51,758 nucleotides of DNA from an uncultured Bacteroidales bacterium. GTDB lineage: Bacteria; Bacteroidota; Bacteroidia; Bacteroidales; UBA932. The notes beneath the pieces were generated by a model. The model was not told where the DNA came from and did not search any database. It saw only the letters and a program-made list of their open reading frames with translations. This document shows, one piece after another, positions 1-8,000 of this stretch (its first letter is position 1; every line of letters begins with the position of its first letter). The translations under genes and the position numbers were made by a program. The stretch is taken from positions 1 to 51,758 of the forward strand of contig CAKUYG010000001.1 in assembly GCA_934702165.1 (NCBI GenBank), given 5' to 3'.

Positions 1-520
1 CTGTACCAGGATAGCTCAGCCCCCCGGTGGCGAGAATAAGGACTTTGCAACTCCAGGCAGTCCCGTCAGAAAGCATGACCGAGAAGCCGGGCTTCACATC
101 CGACACTTCAGCCTCACAGACGATTTTGACACCCGCTGAATTGCATGCGTTCACGAGTGTATCCACCACATCTGATGCCTTATACGACTCGGGGAAAGCC
201 CTGTCTCCCCTCTCCACTACACTCCGCATCCCGAAACGGCCGAACCAGTCCAGCAGAGCCTCGGGAGGCAGGGAATAGAAGGCGGATTTCACCAGATTGG
301 GATTTGACCTTATATGTCCGGAAAAATCATTCCAGTTCTTGACATTAGTAAGGTTGCACCGCCCCTTGCCGGTGATCATCACTTTCCTCGCCGGGCGCGG
401 CATCTTCTCGAGAAGAGTCACCTGAGCATCAGAGCCGGCGTCAACAAGAGTCTTGGCGGCACAGTACGCAGCCATCAGTCCGGAGGCGCCGCCTCCGACC
501 ACCACTATATCACTTTTCAT
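1..520 (-). CDS. BaiN/HI0933-type FAD flavoprotein, N-terminal part
   Basis: The gene starts at ATG 520 and runs off the left edge, so only the first 173 residues are present. The FAD-binding Rossmann motif GGGASG is at residues 9-14, an acidic residue follows strand 2 in LLEK (36-39), and the segment KGRCNLTN (52-59) is diagnostic of the HI0933/YhiN/BaiN flavoprotein family. The sequence LATGGLSYPGT lies at the truncated end. Family members are NAD(P)/FAD-dependent oxidoreductases; BaiN acts on bile-acid intermediates in some gut bacteria, but most members have no known substrate, so no reaction is assigned. The start lies only 15 bases after the SRP RNA 3' end and no separate TAnnTTTG box was found, so expression may depend on read-through. 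Confident of the family, not of the function. Confidence 0.88.
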   Translation of the reverse strand, partial: MKSDIVVVGGGASGLMAAYCAAKTLVDAGSDAQVTLLEKMPRPARKVMITGKGRCNLTNVKNWNDFSGHIRSNPNLVKSAFYSLPPEALLDWFGRFGMRSVVERGDRAFPESYKASDVVDTLVNACNSAGVKIVCEAEVSDVKPGFSVMLSDGTAWSCKVLILATGGLSYPGT

Positions 521-535
521 CAGGAAAACAAAAAA

Positions 536-631
536 GGGAAAGCTTAGCACATCGCACCGCTACGACCTCCTACCTTTGCTGCCTTCCGGCCCTGGAGGAT
601 TTGGAGGGAGCTGGTCGTGTACGACTTTCCC
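536..631 (-). ncRNA. ffs: Signal recognition particle RNA (small bacterial type)
   Basis: Read on the minus strand, this holds the conserved SRP domain IV core, GGGCCGGAAGGCAGCAAAGG (565-584), with the GGAA tetraloop and the asymmetric internal loop that bind Ffh. The flanks pair: CGACC near the 5' side with GGTCG after the core, and the outermost GGGAAAG (631-625) with CTTTCCC (542-536), which closes the molecule at about 96 nt. A T-rich run follows (535-524) and may terminate transcription. A perfect TATATTTG box ends at 636, so the first paired base sits five positions after the box; this calibrates the transcription start for other promoters in the window. Boundaries are inferred from the closing stem. 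Confidence 0.93.
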
Positions 632-635
632 GCTG

Positions 636-643
636 CAAATATA
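636..643 (-). promoter_or_regulatory. SRP RNA promoter, -7 box
   Basis: TATATTTG on the minus strand matches the Bacteroidota consensus TAnnTTTG. A TTG lies 16 bases further upstream (662-660), shorter than the usual spacing, so the -33 element is uncertain. It overlaps the 3' flank of the cytidine deaminase gene. Confidence 0.7.
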
Positions 644-652
644 AGGAAAAAA

Positions 653-1126
653 TCAGATACAATTGAATATCATCGGGAGAATGTCGTCCACTTTCTCGAA
701 CTTCAGTATCTTGTCGGAAGCCACCATCAGCACCGACATGGGCTTGCCGGACTTGGCCTGATATTGTGCCATGACCTGACGGCACGCGCCACACGGGGTA
801 GCCGGGGTCGGACTCAGACGACCATGGACACCTCCGGCAACCGCTATGCTCAGCATGTCCTTGTCGGGATACTTGGCTCCTGCGGCGAACATGGCCGTAC
901 GCTCTGCGCAAAGCCCGGAGGGGAAAGCCGCGTTCTCCTGGTTGGCCCCGCGGACTATCTGCCCGTTGGAGATGCGGACGGCTGCACCCACGTGAAAGTG
1001 AGAATAGGGGGCATAAGCCCCGGTCATCGCCTCTATGGCCGCACAAGCCAGCTCCCTGTCTTCAGGCAGCAGCTCATCTATGGAGGAATACTCCTGATAT
1101 TGGATATGTATGTCTTTTGTCAACAT
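653..1126 (-). CDS. cdd: Cytidine deaminase
   Basis: The 157-residue product deaminates cytidine and deoxycytidine to uridine forms in pyrimidine salvage. Zinc ligands and the catalytic acid are visible: Cys73-Ala-Glu75 in LCAERTA, and Cys112 and Cys115 in PCGACRQ. Substrate-side motifs YAPYSHFHVGAA (38-49) and NQENAAFP (62-69) are also present. It is longer than the roughly 130-residue tetrameric enzymes, mainly from a 20-residue N-terminal extension, which is common in Bacteroidota homologues. ATG 1126 was chosen because a TATATTTG box lies 21 bases upstream, and the in-frame sequence further upstream would pass through the promoter and into mnmA. It diverges from mnmA. Confidence 0.95.
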   Translation of the reverse strand: MLTKDIHIQYQEYSSIDELLPEDRELACAAIEAMTGAYAPYSHFHVGAAVRISNGQIVRGANQENAAFPSGLCAERTAMFAAGAKYPDKDMLSIAVAGGVHGRLSPTPATPCGACRQVMAQYQAKSGKPMSVLMVASDKILKFEKVDDILPMIFNCI

Positions 1127-1147
1127 CGGCAATGTGGTTAAACTTCT

Positions 1148-1155
1148 CAAATATA
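1148..1155 (-). promoter_or_regulatory. cdd promoter, -7 box
   Basis: TATATTTG on the minus strand, 21 bases before the cdd start. It lies 4 bases from the oppositely oriented mnmA box, so the two promoters must overlap in polymerase footprint. Confidence 0.7.
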
Positions 1156-1159
1156 TGAT

Positions 1160-1167
1160 TAATTTTG
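1160..1167 (+). promoter_or_regulatory. mnmA promoter, -7 box
   Basis: TAATTTTG matches TAnnTTTG and lies 20 bases before the mnmA start. It forms a back-to-back pair with the cdd box. Confidence 0.7.
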
Positions 1168-1187
1168 CGGATATTAAATGCATCGAG

Positions 1188-2456
1188 ATGAAAATTTGCG
1201 TAGGATTGTCGGGCGGAGTGGACTCAAGCGTAGCCGCACTGCTCCTCAAAAGACAGGGGTACGACGTGTTCGCCATGTTCATGCAGAACTGGCACGAAAC
1301 CGAGGGCACGCTGCACGGGGACTGTGAATGGGAGGAGGACAGGTTCGTGGCGGAGATGGTGGCGCGCAAGATAGGCATCCCCTTCTATTTCGTGGACCTC
1401 AGCAAAGAATACAGGAGACGCGTGGTTGACTACATGTTCGATGAGTACGCACGCGGACGCACGCCGAACCCGGACGTGCTGTGCAACCGGGAGATAAAGT
1501 TCGACGCATTCCTCAAGGCCGCGCAGAAACTTGGTGCCGACATGGTGGCCACCGGGCATTATTGCAGAAAAGAGGCCCTTCCGGACGGGACATGCCGCAT
1601 ACTCGAAGGCACGGACCCCAACAAGGACCAGAGCTACTTCCTCTGCCAGCTGGACCAGGCACAGCTCTCAAAGGCCATGTTTCCCATAGGCGACATCTGC
1701 AAGCCGGAAGTAAGGAGGCTCGCAAGGGAAGCCGACCTGCCGTCCGCCGACAAGAAGGACTCCCAGGGCATCTGTTTCGTCGGCAAGGTTGACCTTCCCG
1801 TCTTCCTGCAGCAGAAACTTGAATCCAAAGAGGGGGATGTTGTCGAGGTGTTCGACAGGTATTATCTGGATTCCGACAAATACGCGCTGGACACAGAACT
1901 TCTGAAGAAAGGCACGGAGGCATCCGATGAAGAACTGCTGGAACTCTCAAGACCTTTTGACTACAGCGACATCCGCTTCGAGACGGAGGTCTACCGCTCC
2001 GGCAAGCACCACGTCAAGAAAACCAGATACAAGGCCAACCCCCACGGGGCTGTCATCGGCAGGCACGAGGGGGCGCAGTTCTACACGATAGGCCAGCGCC
2101 GCGGACTCTCCATAGGCGGGCACGCCCATCCGCTGTTCGTGATTTCTACCGACATAGCCCGCAACATCATCTACGTGGGCGAGGGCGAAAACCATCGGGG
2201 CCTGATGCGCAGCTGCCTGCGGATCAATCCTGAAGAAATGCACTGGATACGCCCTTCAGAAAAGATGGGATACGGGGAGAAACGGCGCTACCGGGTACGG
2301 ATACGCTACCGGCAGCCACTCCAGGACGCGACCCTGCTGATGAGGGAAAACGGCCTGTTCATACTCTTCGACCACCCGCAGCGCAGCATAACTCCGGGGC
2401 AGTTTGCCGTATGGTATGCTCCTGACGGGGAAATGCTCGGAAGCGGGGTCATCTGA
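1188..2456 (+). CDS. mnmA: tRNA 2-thiouridine(34) synthase MnmA
   Basis: MnmA adenylates U34 of Lys, Glu and Gln tRNAs and transfers sulfur to give s2U34. The PP-loop SGGVDSS is at residues 8-14. The two catalytic cysteines expected for the family are Cys99 (LCNREIKF) and Cys196 (SQGICFVGK), and the C-terminal domain carries GQRRGLSIGG. The protein is 422 residues against about 360 for the E. coli enzyme; most of the excess is an insertion at about residues 220-284, between the second cysteine region and the GQRRG segment. ATG 1188 places the PP-loop at the usual distance from the N-terminus and lies 20 bases after a TAATTTTG box. The 3' end overlaps the convergent FAD dehydrogenase gene by 8 bases. 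Confidence 0.95.
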   Translation: MKICVGLSGGVDSSVAALLLKRQGYDVFAMFMQNWHETEGTLHGDCEWEEDRFVAEMVARKIGIPFYFVDLSKEYRRRVVDYMFDEYARGRTPNPDVLCNREIKFDAFLKAAQKLGADMVATGHYCRKEALPDGTCRILEGTDPNKDQSYFLCQLDQAQLSKAMFPIGDICKPEVRRLAREADLPSADKKDSQGICFVGKVDLPVFLQQKLESKEGDVVEVFDRYYLDSDKYALDTELLKKGTEASDEELLELSRPFDYSDIRFETEVYRSGKHHVKKTRYKANPHGAVIGRHEGAQFYTIGQRRGLSIGGHAHPLFVISTDIARNIIYVGEGENHRGLMRSCLRINPEEMHWIRPSEKMGYGEKRRYRVRIRYRQPLQDATLLMRENGLFILFDHPQRSITPGQFAVWYAPDGEMLGSGVI

Positions 2457-3966
2457 GAGACCCGGCTAGCGCGACAGCCACATTGATGCCGTCCATGGCG
2501 CTGGACACTATGCCTCCGGCATATCCGGCCCCCTCCCCGCAGGGATAGACGCCTTTCATGGAGACATATTCATAGGTCTCACTGTCCCTTGGCACGCGCA
2601 CCGGGGATGAGGTGCGGGACTCAACACCCAGCAGGAGTGCGGCGTTGGTGTAATAGTTGCGCATCCTGACCCTCGGGAAAGCCTTGCGCAAGCGCTCGGC
2701 GACCATCGTCGGCAGGAGTTCATGCAAAGGCGAACTCACAACCCCCGGATGGTAACTTGTCTGTGGCATGGTCTTGGAGATCCTGCCCTGGCAGAAGTCC
2801 TCCATCCTCTGGCCCGGGGCTGCCATGGGATTCTCTCCCCCGTGACGGGAGGCGTATTCATACATGTCACGTTCGACCCCGTGCTGGAAGTCCATGAGTT
2901 TGAATGGCCCGTTTCCCGGGATGTCATCAGGTTCGATCTGGACCACGACTCCGGCGTTGGCGAACTTGCCGTTGCGGGATGAATTGGACATACCGTTGAG
3001 CACAACTGTATGAGGCTCAGTGGATGACGGCACCAATATGCCGCCCGGGCACATACAGAAGGAAAACACTCCCCTCCCGTCCACCTGCTCCACGAAAGAA
3101 TATTCCGCGGCGGGCACGCCAGGTTTCCACTGCCCATGATACTGGCACCAGTTTATCTTCTCCTGAGGATGCTCCACCCTCACACCGAGGGCGAAGCCCT
3201 TGGCTTCAAGTTCTCCACCGGCCGCATACAGCATCTCATATATGTCGCGGGCCGAATGTCCTGTGGCAAGGATAATTCTGGAAGAGAGATACTTTTCCCC
3301 GGCAGCAGTCCCGGTCTCGAGCATGCCGTCGTCCCGGCTGACGATGGAATTCACCCTGGAGTTGAAATGATATTCCCCGCCCTTCCCGACTATGAACTTG
3401 CGGATGTTCTCAACTATAAGCGGGAGTTTGTCCGAACCTATATGCGGATGGGCGTCGATGAGAATGTCCTGGTTGGCCCCGAACTTCACAAGAAGATGCA
3501 GCACCTCGCGGATGTCGCCCCTCTTGGAGGAGCGGGTGTAGAGTTTGCCGTCGGAGAATGCCCCGGCACCGCCCTCACCGTAGCAGTAGTTCGAGTCCGG
3601 ATTGACCTCCCCCTCACGGGAGAGGCGTGCCATGTCCAGTTTACGCGCATGCACGTCCTTGCCCCGCTCGAGTATCACAGGTCTCAACCCGAGAGAGATG
3701 AGTTTCAGCGCGGCGAACATCCCTGCAGGACCCGCCCCCACTACCGTTACCGCCTGCGCCCCATGGACATCAGGGTATTCCGGCAGCGAATATGGCACAT
3801 AGTTGTCTTCCGGGGAATATGCCTCGTATCTGTAGCGCCACACAGGCTCCTTGCGGGCATCTACGGAGCGTTTTTTCAGCACCCACTTCAGTCCTCCAGC
3901 CTTGGCCTCGATCTCCTTGAGGCGCGGTTCCCGCGTCAGCGGGCATACGATCTCGAATTCCTTCAT
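2449..3966 (-). CDS. COG2509-type FAD-dependent dehydrogenase
   Basis: This 505-residue protein belongs to the uncharacterised NAD(FAD)-utilising dehydrogenase group. After an N-terminal domain of about 70 residues, a dinucleotide-binding motif VVGAGPAGMFAAL appears, followed by ILERGKDV. The segments YGEGGAGAFSDGKLYTR and LATGHSARDIYEM are typical of the family, and the C-terminus has the second FAD contact region with PCGEGAGYAGG. The substrate is not known. It starts at ATG 3966 within an ATGA shared with the tsaD stop, so it is probably co-transcribed and translationally coupled with tsaD. Its 3' end overlaps mnmA convergently by 8 bases. Confidence 0.88.
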   Translation of the reverse strand: MKEFEIVCPLTREPRLKEIEAKAGGLKWVLKKRSVDARKEPVWRYRYEAYSPEDNYVPYSLPEYPDVHGAQAVTVVGAGPAGMFAALKLISLGLRPVILERGKDVHARKLDMARLSREGEVNPDSNYCYGEGGAGAFSDGKLYTRSSKRGDIREVLHLLVKFGANQDILIDAHPHIGSDKLPLIVENIRKFIVGKGGEYHFNSRVNSIVSRDDGMLETGTAAGEKYLSSRIILATGHSARDIYEMLYAAGGELEAKGFALGVRVEHPQEKINWCQYHGQWKPGVPAAEYSFVEQVDGRGVFSFCMCPGGILVPSSTEPHTVVLNGMSNSSRNGKFANAGVVVQIEPDDIPGNGPFKLMDFQHGVERDMYEYASRHGGENPMAAPGQRMEDFCQGRISKTMPQTSYHPGVVSSPLHELLPTMVAERLRKAFPRVRMRNYYTNAALLLGVESRTSSPVRVPRDSETYEYVSMKGVYPCGEGAGYAGGIVSSAMDGINVAVALAGSLR

Positions 3967-4991
3967 TGCTCAAAGCCCGATGCCCTCGATACCGGGGCAA
4001 TATCAAGCGGAGTACGCTCTCCTGCAAGGTAATGATAGTATCCGGCGACTGCGATCATCGCCGCGTTGTCGGTAGTGAAGCGGAACTCCGGAAGGTATGT
4101 GTTCCAACCCCTGCGGCGCCCCTCCTCTTCGATGCGGCTGCGCAGTCCGCTGTTGGCTGAGACTCCCCCTCCGATGGTTATCTCCTTGATACCTGTCTGA
4201 CGGGCGGCCTTGATGAGCTTGTCCATCAGTATGTCTATCAGCGCCTTCTGGAAAGACGCGCAGATGTCCTCCTTGTTCTTCTCCATGAATTCCGGATCCT
4301 TGGCCATCTCGTCCCTGACGAAATAGAGCAGGGATGTCTTGATGCCGCTGAAGCTGTAGTCGAGCCCCGGTATGTGAGGTTTGGCGAATTTGAAGCGCTC
4401 AGGGTCTCCCTGCTTTGCAAGGCGGTCGATGATCGGACCTCCCGGATAGCCCAGTCCCATCATCTTGGAGCATTTGTCGAAAGCCTCCCCGACCGCATCG
4501 TCGATAGTCTGGCCGAGAATCTCCAGATGAAGAGGGTCATCCACCCTGACTATCTGCGAATTGCCTCCGCTGACAAGCAGGCAGAGGTAAGGGAATGAGG
4601 GCTCACGGACAGGCTTGTCCGGCACTTTGATGAAATTGGCAAGTATGTGTCCCTGAAGGTGGTTGACCATCACTATCGGTATGTCCAGGGCGAGCCCCAT
4701 GGCCTTGGCGAAAGAAGTCCCGACAAGCAGAGACCCGAGAAGACCTGGCCCGCGGGTAAACGCAATCGCGGTGAGGTCGGAAGGCTTGAGTCCGGCCCTG
4801 GAGAGGGCCTCGCTCACGACCGGCACAATATTGAGCTCGTGGGCTCTCGATGCGAGTTCGGGCACCACGCCGCCGTAGGCACGATGCACGTCCTGGCTCG
4901 CGATGACATTTGAGAGCAGCCAGCCGTCCTTAAGCACGGCTGCCGAAGTGTCGTCGCAGGAGGACTCGATTCCGAGGATGATGTCTGACAT
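3963..4991 (-). CDS. tsaD: tRNA N6-adenosine threonylcarbamoyltransferase TsaD
   Basis: TsaD transfers threonylcarbamoyl from threonylcarbamoyl-AMP to A37 of ANN-decoding tRNAs, with TsaB and TsaE. The N-terminus reads GIESSCDDTS (7-16), and the metal-binding histidines of the family are in NHLQGH (His111, His115). SGGNSQ, the GGPIIDRLA segment and GGVSANSGLR are also in place. Length is 342 residues, normal for the family. ATG 4991 is preferred over an upstream TTG at 4997; it lies 20 bases after a TAACTTTG box. It is followed by the COG2509 gene with a 4-base overlap. MtaB, which acts on the product t6A37, is encoded 5 kb away. Confidence 0.97.
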   Translation of the reverse strand: MSDIILGIESSCDDTSAAVLKDGWLLSNVIASQDVHRAYGGVVPELASRAHELNIVPVVSEALSRAGLKPSDLTAIAFTRGPGLLGSLLVGTSFAKAMGLALDIPIVMVNHLQGHILANFIKVPDKPVREPSFPYLCLLVSGGNSQIVRVDDPLHLEILGQTIDDAVGEAFDKCSKMMGLGYPGGPIIDRLAKQGDPERFKFAKPHIPGLDYSFSGIKTSLLYFVRDEMAKDPEFMEKNKEDICASFQKALIDILMDKLIKAARQTGIKEITIGGGVSANSGLRSRIEEEGRRRGWNTYLPEFRFTTDNAAMIAVAGYYHYLAGERTPLDIAPVSRASGFEQ

Positions 4992-5011
4992 ATTCAACTG
5001 TTAAAAGTCCG

Positions 5012-5019
5012 CAAAGTTA
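5012..5019 (-). promoter_or_regulatory. tsaD promoter, -7 box
   Basis: TAACTTTG on the minus strand, 20 bases before the tsaD ATG and 11 bases from the divergent tamB box. Confidence 0.68.
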
Positions 5020-5030
5020 ACAAAAACAAT

Positions 5031-5038
5031 TATATTTG
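5031..5038 (+). promoter_or_regulatory. tamB promoter, -7 box
   Basis: TATATTTG, only 10 bases before the tamB ATG at 5049. With the start point calibrated on the SRP RNA, the predicted 5' leader is about 6 nt. Confidence 0.65.
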
Positions 5039-5048
5039 TAAGTTGGGT

Positions 5049-8000
5049 ATGTACAGGAAGGGCTCTTACATAGCGGCAAGGATCATCGGGCTGGCGGCAG
5101 TGCTGGTGATGGCGGCCTTGTTTGCCGTCCAGACCCCTTCCGTCCAGACGCGGCTCTCAAGATACGCGCTGGACAGGCTCACGGCAGCCGCGGACGGCAG
5201 AGTCATCTACGACCAGATCAAGGTAATCCCGTCCGGAGCCCTGGTAATCAAGAACATGTTGATCCTGGACAAGGAGCCCTACACGGAAGATGTCAATGCC
5301 CGCGGATGGGAGAGAGTGGACACCATACTCACAGCCAAGACAGTCACGGCGACGTTCTCTCTCCCGAGCCTGCTGAAACCCGGGAGCATACGCGTCGGAC
5401 GGGTAAGGGTAGATGGCGGAGAATTCCACCTGACTGTGGAACCTGCCAGCCGGCCGGACGGCAAGAAGACCATAACCAACATCGAAAGGGCTTTCGGACT
5501 CGGTGGCAAGAAAAAGGAGAAGAAGCCGCTCAAAGGTGAACTTTTCTCTGTGTCAAGGGTGAGCGTCAGCAATTTCCGCTTCAGGCTCAACAGTTTCAAG
5601 CCGCAGAAAGTCGACTACCGTGACGGTGCCATGAACTTCGACGACCTCGATGTGCACATCAGCAGCCTCAGCGGACATGGAGTCAGGATGGTGGACGGAA
5701 GGGTCAAGGCTGCGTTGGACAGGCTGAGCCTCACCGAAAAATCAGGGTATATTATGCTGAACCTCTCCGCAAGCTGCTCAGTAGGGCCCGGAAAGGCCAT
5801 CGTCGAGGACATCCGCCTGCGTGACCCGTGGTCAGAAATCAACGTCAAGCACTACTCAATGGGGTACGAGAACGCCCGGTCGTTTTCAAAGTACGTGAAG
5901 GAGGTGATGATGGATGCGGAGATCGCCCCGTCTCGCCTTACTCTTCACAGCCTGTCTTTCTTCGCCAACTCGGTATTCCGCAACTGCGCCGCCTGCCTTG
6001 ACCTCAAAGGCGGCAAGGTGCACGGCTACGTCAACGACCTTGCCGTGGAGGGGCTGAGTTTTTCAGATCCGAAGAGCGGCATCATCCTGGATGCCCTTGA
6101 CTGCACTCTGACAGGCCTGCCTGACGTCAGGGGAATGATGGCATCTGCGGAAGTGAAAGGCCTGCATTTCACTGCATCAGGAGTGGAGAGACTGTCCAGG
6201 GATTTCATCCCGTCAGGCTTGAAGATACCGGACAACATAGGCAGAAGACAGCACTTCACCCTCAACGCCAAAGCCAAAGGCCCGCTCGGAAGGCTCAAAG
6301 GCACCGTTCACCTCCGGTCAGAAGCAGGGAGAATGAAGCTTGAGGCCGATATAAGGAATCTTCTCGACCCGCGAAGGGAGACTGAACTCGCGCTCAAATT
6401 CGGCACCGGCGCTCTGGACATCGGTGCCATAAGCGGCCTGGACTTTCTGGGCAGATGCGACATCTACACTGAAGCCAGGGCGACACTCGGGAAAGGCATA
6501 CCGAAGGTCAACGTCGATTCGCTCAAGATCTACAGGCTCGATGCGGCCGGATACGGTTTCAAGGACATAAGCGCCAAAGGGGCCATTTCAGAGGAATCGG
6601 CAGAACTTGAAGTGAAAAGCACTGACCGCAACCTCATGATGGAACTGTCGGCCGGGGCATCATTCGGCGGCGGATCAGGAGAAAAGAGCCTCAGACTCGA
6701 TGCCGACATCGACAATCTGGACCTGCGTGAACTCGGTATCGACCACAGGCGCAGCTCATCCAGGACTGCGCTCGGCATTCACGGATCGGTAAGCCATAAG
6801 GGTAAAGCCCTCAACGGCGATGTCAGGATAGGCGGCATCAAGCTCTGGAGCGGAGATGCGATGACGGACATAGGCGACATCGACATAAAGCTCTACAACA
6901 TAGCGGATGACCAGTGTCTGAGCATAGACTCGCAGTTTGCGGACCTTTTCATATCCGGTAGCGGAAGCATCACCGATTTCGTGGAGGACCTGCAGGACGT
7001 CACCACGAGGCGGGAACTGCCGTCAATCTACCCGGACACCAGAGATGAACTCATCCATGGCAGATATGACCTCGACCTGCTCATGCACGACTCCAGAGGG
7101 CTCCTGTCATTCGCCTTCCCTGGCCTCTACATAGCCGACGGCACCAGGGCAACCATGAGCATATCCAAAGATGGCGAACTTGTCGGAAACGCCACCTCCT
7201 CCCGTCTAGCCATCGGGACGACATTCATAAAAGACGCCGACCTCCAGTTCGACAATCTCGGGGAAAGCCTGAGCATCAGCCTTATAGGCCAGAACTTCAG
7301 AAGCGGCAAATTCGATCTTGACAGACCGGACATAAGCCTTCTCGCCAAAGACGACACGATATCCGCCAGCCTGCGCTTCGACAGCTTCTCCCTGTCAGGA
7401 GGCTCAGGAGAAATATATGCCGAGGGAGAATTCTGGCGCGACTCGACCAACACTCTTGTGATCAAGGCACGCCCGCTGGAATCATATATATCGGCAGGTA
7501 ACGGGGTCTGGGACATCGGTGAATCAGACGTGATGGTACGTGACGGGGACATATATGTAAAAGATTTCCGCATCAGCAACGGAGACCAGGTGATAAGCGT
7601 GGACGGAGGAATCTCCCGCGAAAGGGATGACACACTCTTCCTGGGCATAAGCCGTCTGGACCTCGCCCAGGCGGACGACTTCCTGCCGCGCAGCTACGGA
7701 ATACGCGGAGTGGCCAACGGCAAGGCCATGCTGACCTCCAGATCCGGAAGGGCAAAAGGAATGCTGATGGACTTCAGGCTCGACTCTCTGAAAATCGGGA
7801 GCACTGACGCCGGCAGCCTGCAGCTGGCCAGCATCCTCGAAGACGACAGCGATGACATAAGCATATACCTGCGAAACGAACTGGACGGACGCAATCCCCT
7901 GTATGCCACCGGAATGTATTTCCCTGACGACGGGCGCATGTATCTTGACGCAGAACTTGACAGGCTGCCGCTCGAGATAGCCGGACCGTTCCTCACTGAA

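Noticed and set aside
653..1378. Longer 241-residue reading of cytidine deaminase
   Set aside because: The extra N-terminal part runs through the divergent promoters and the start of mnmA; ATG 1126 gives the expected protein.
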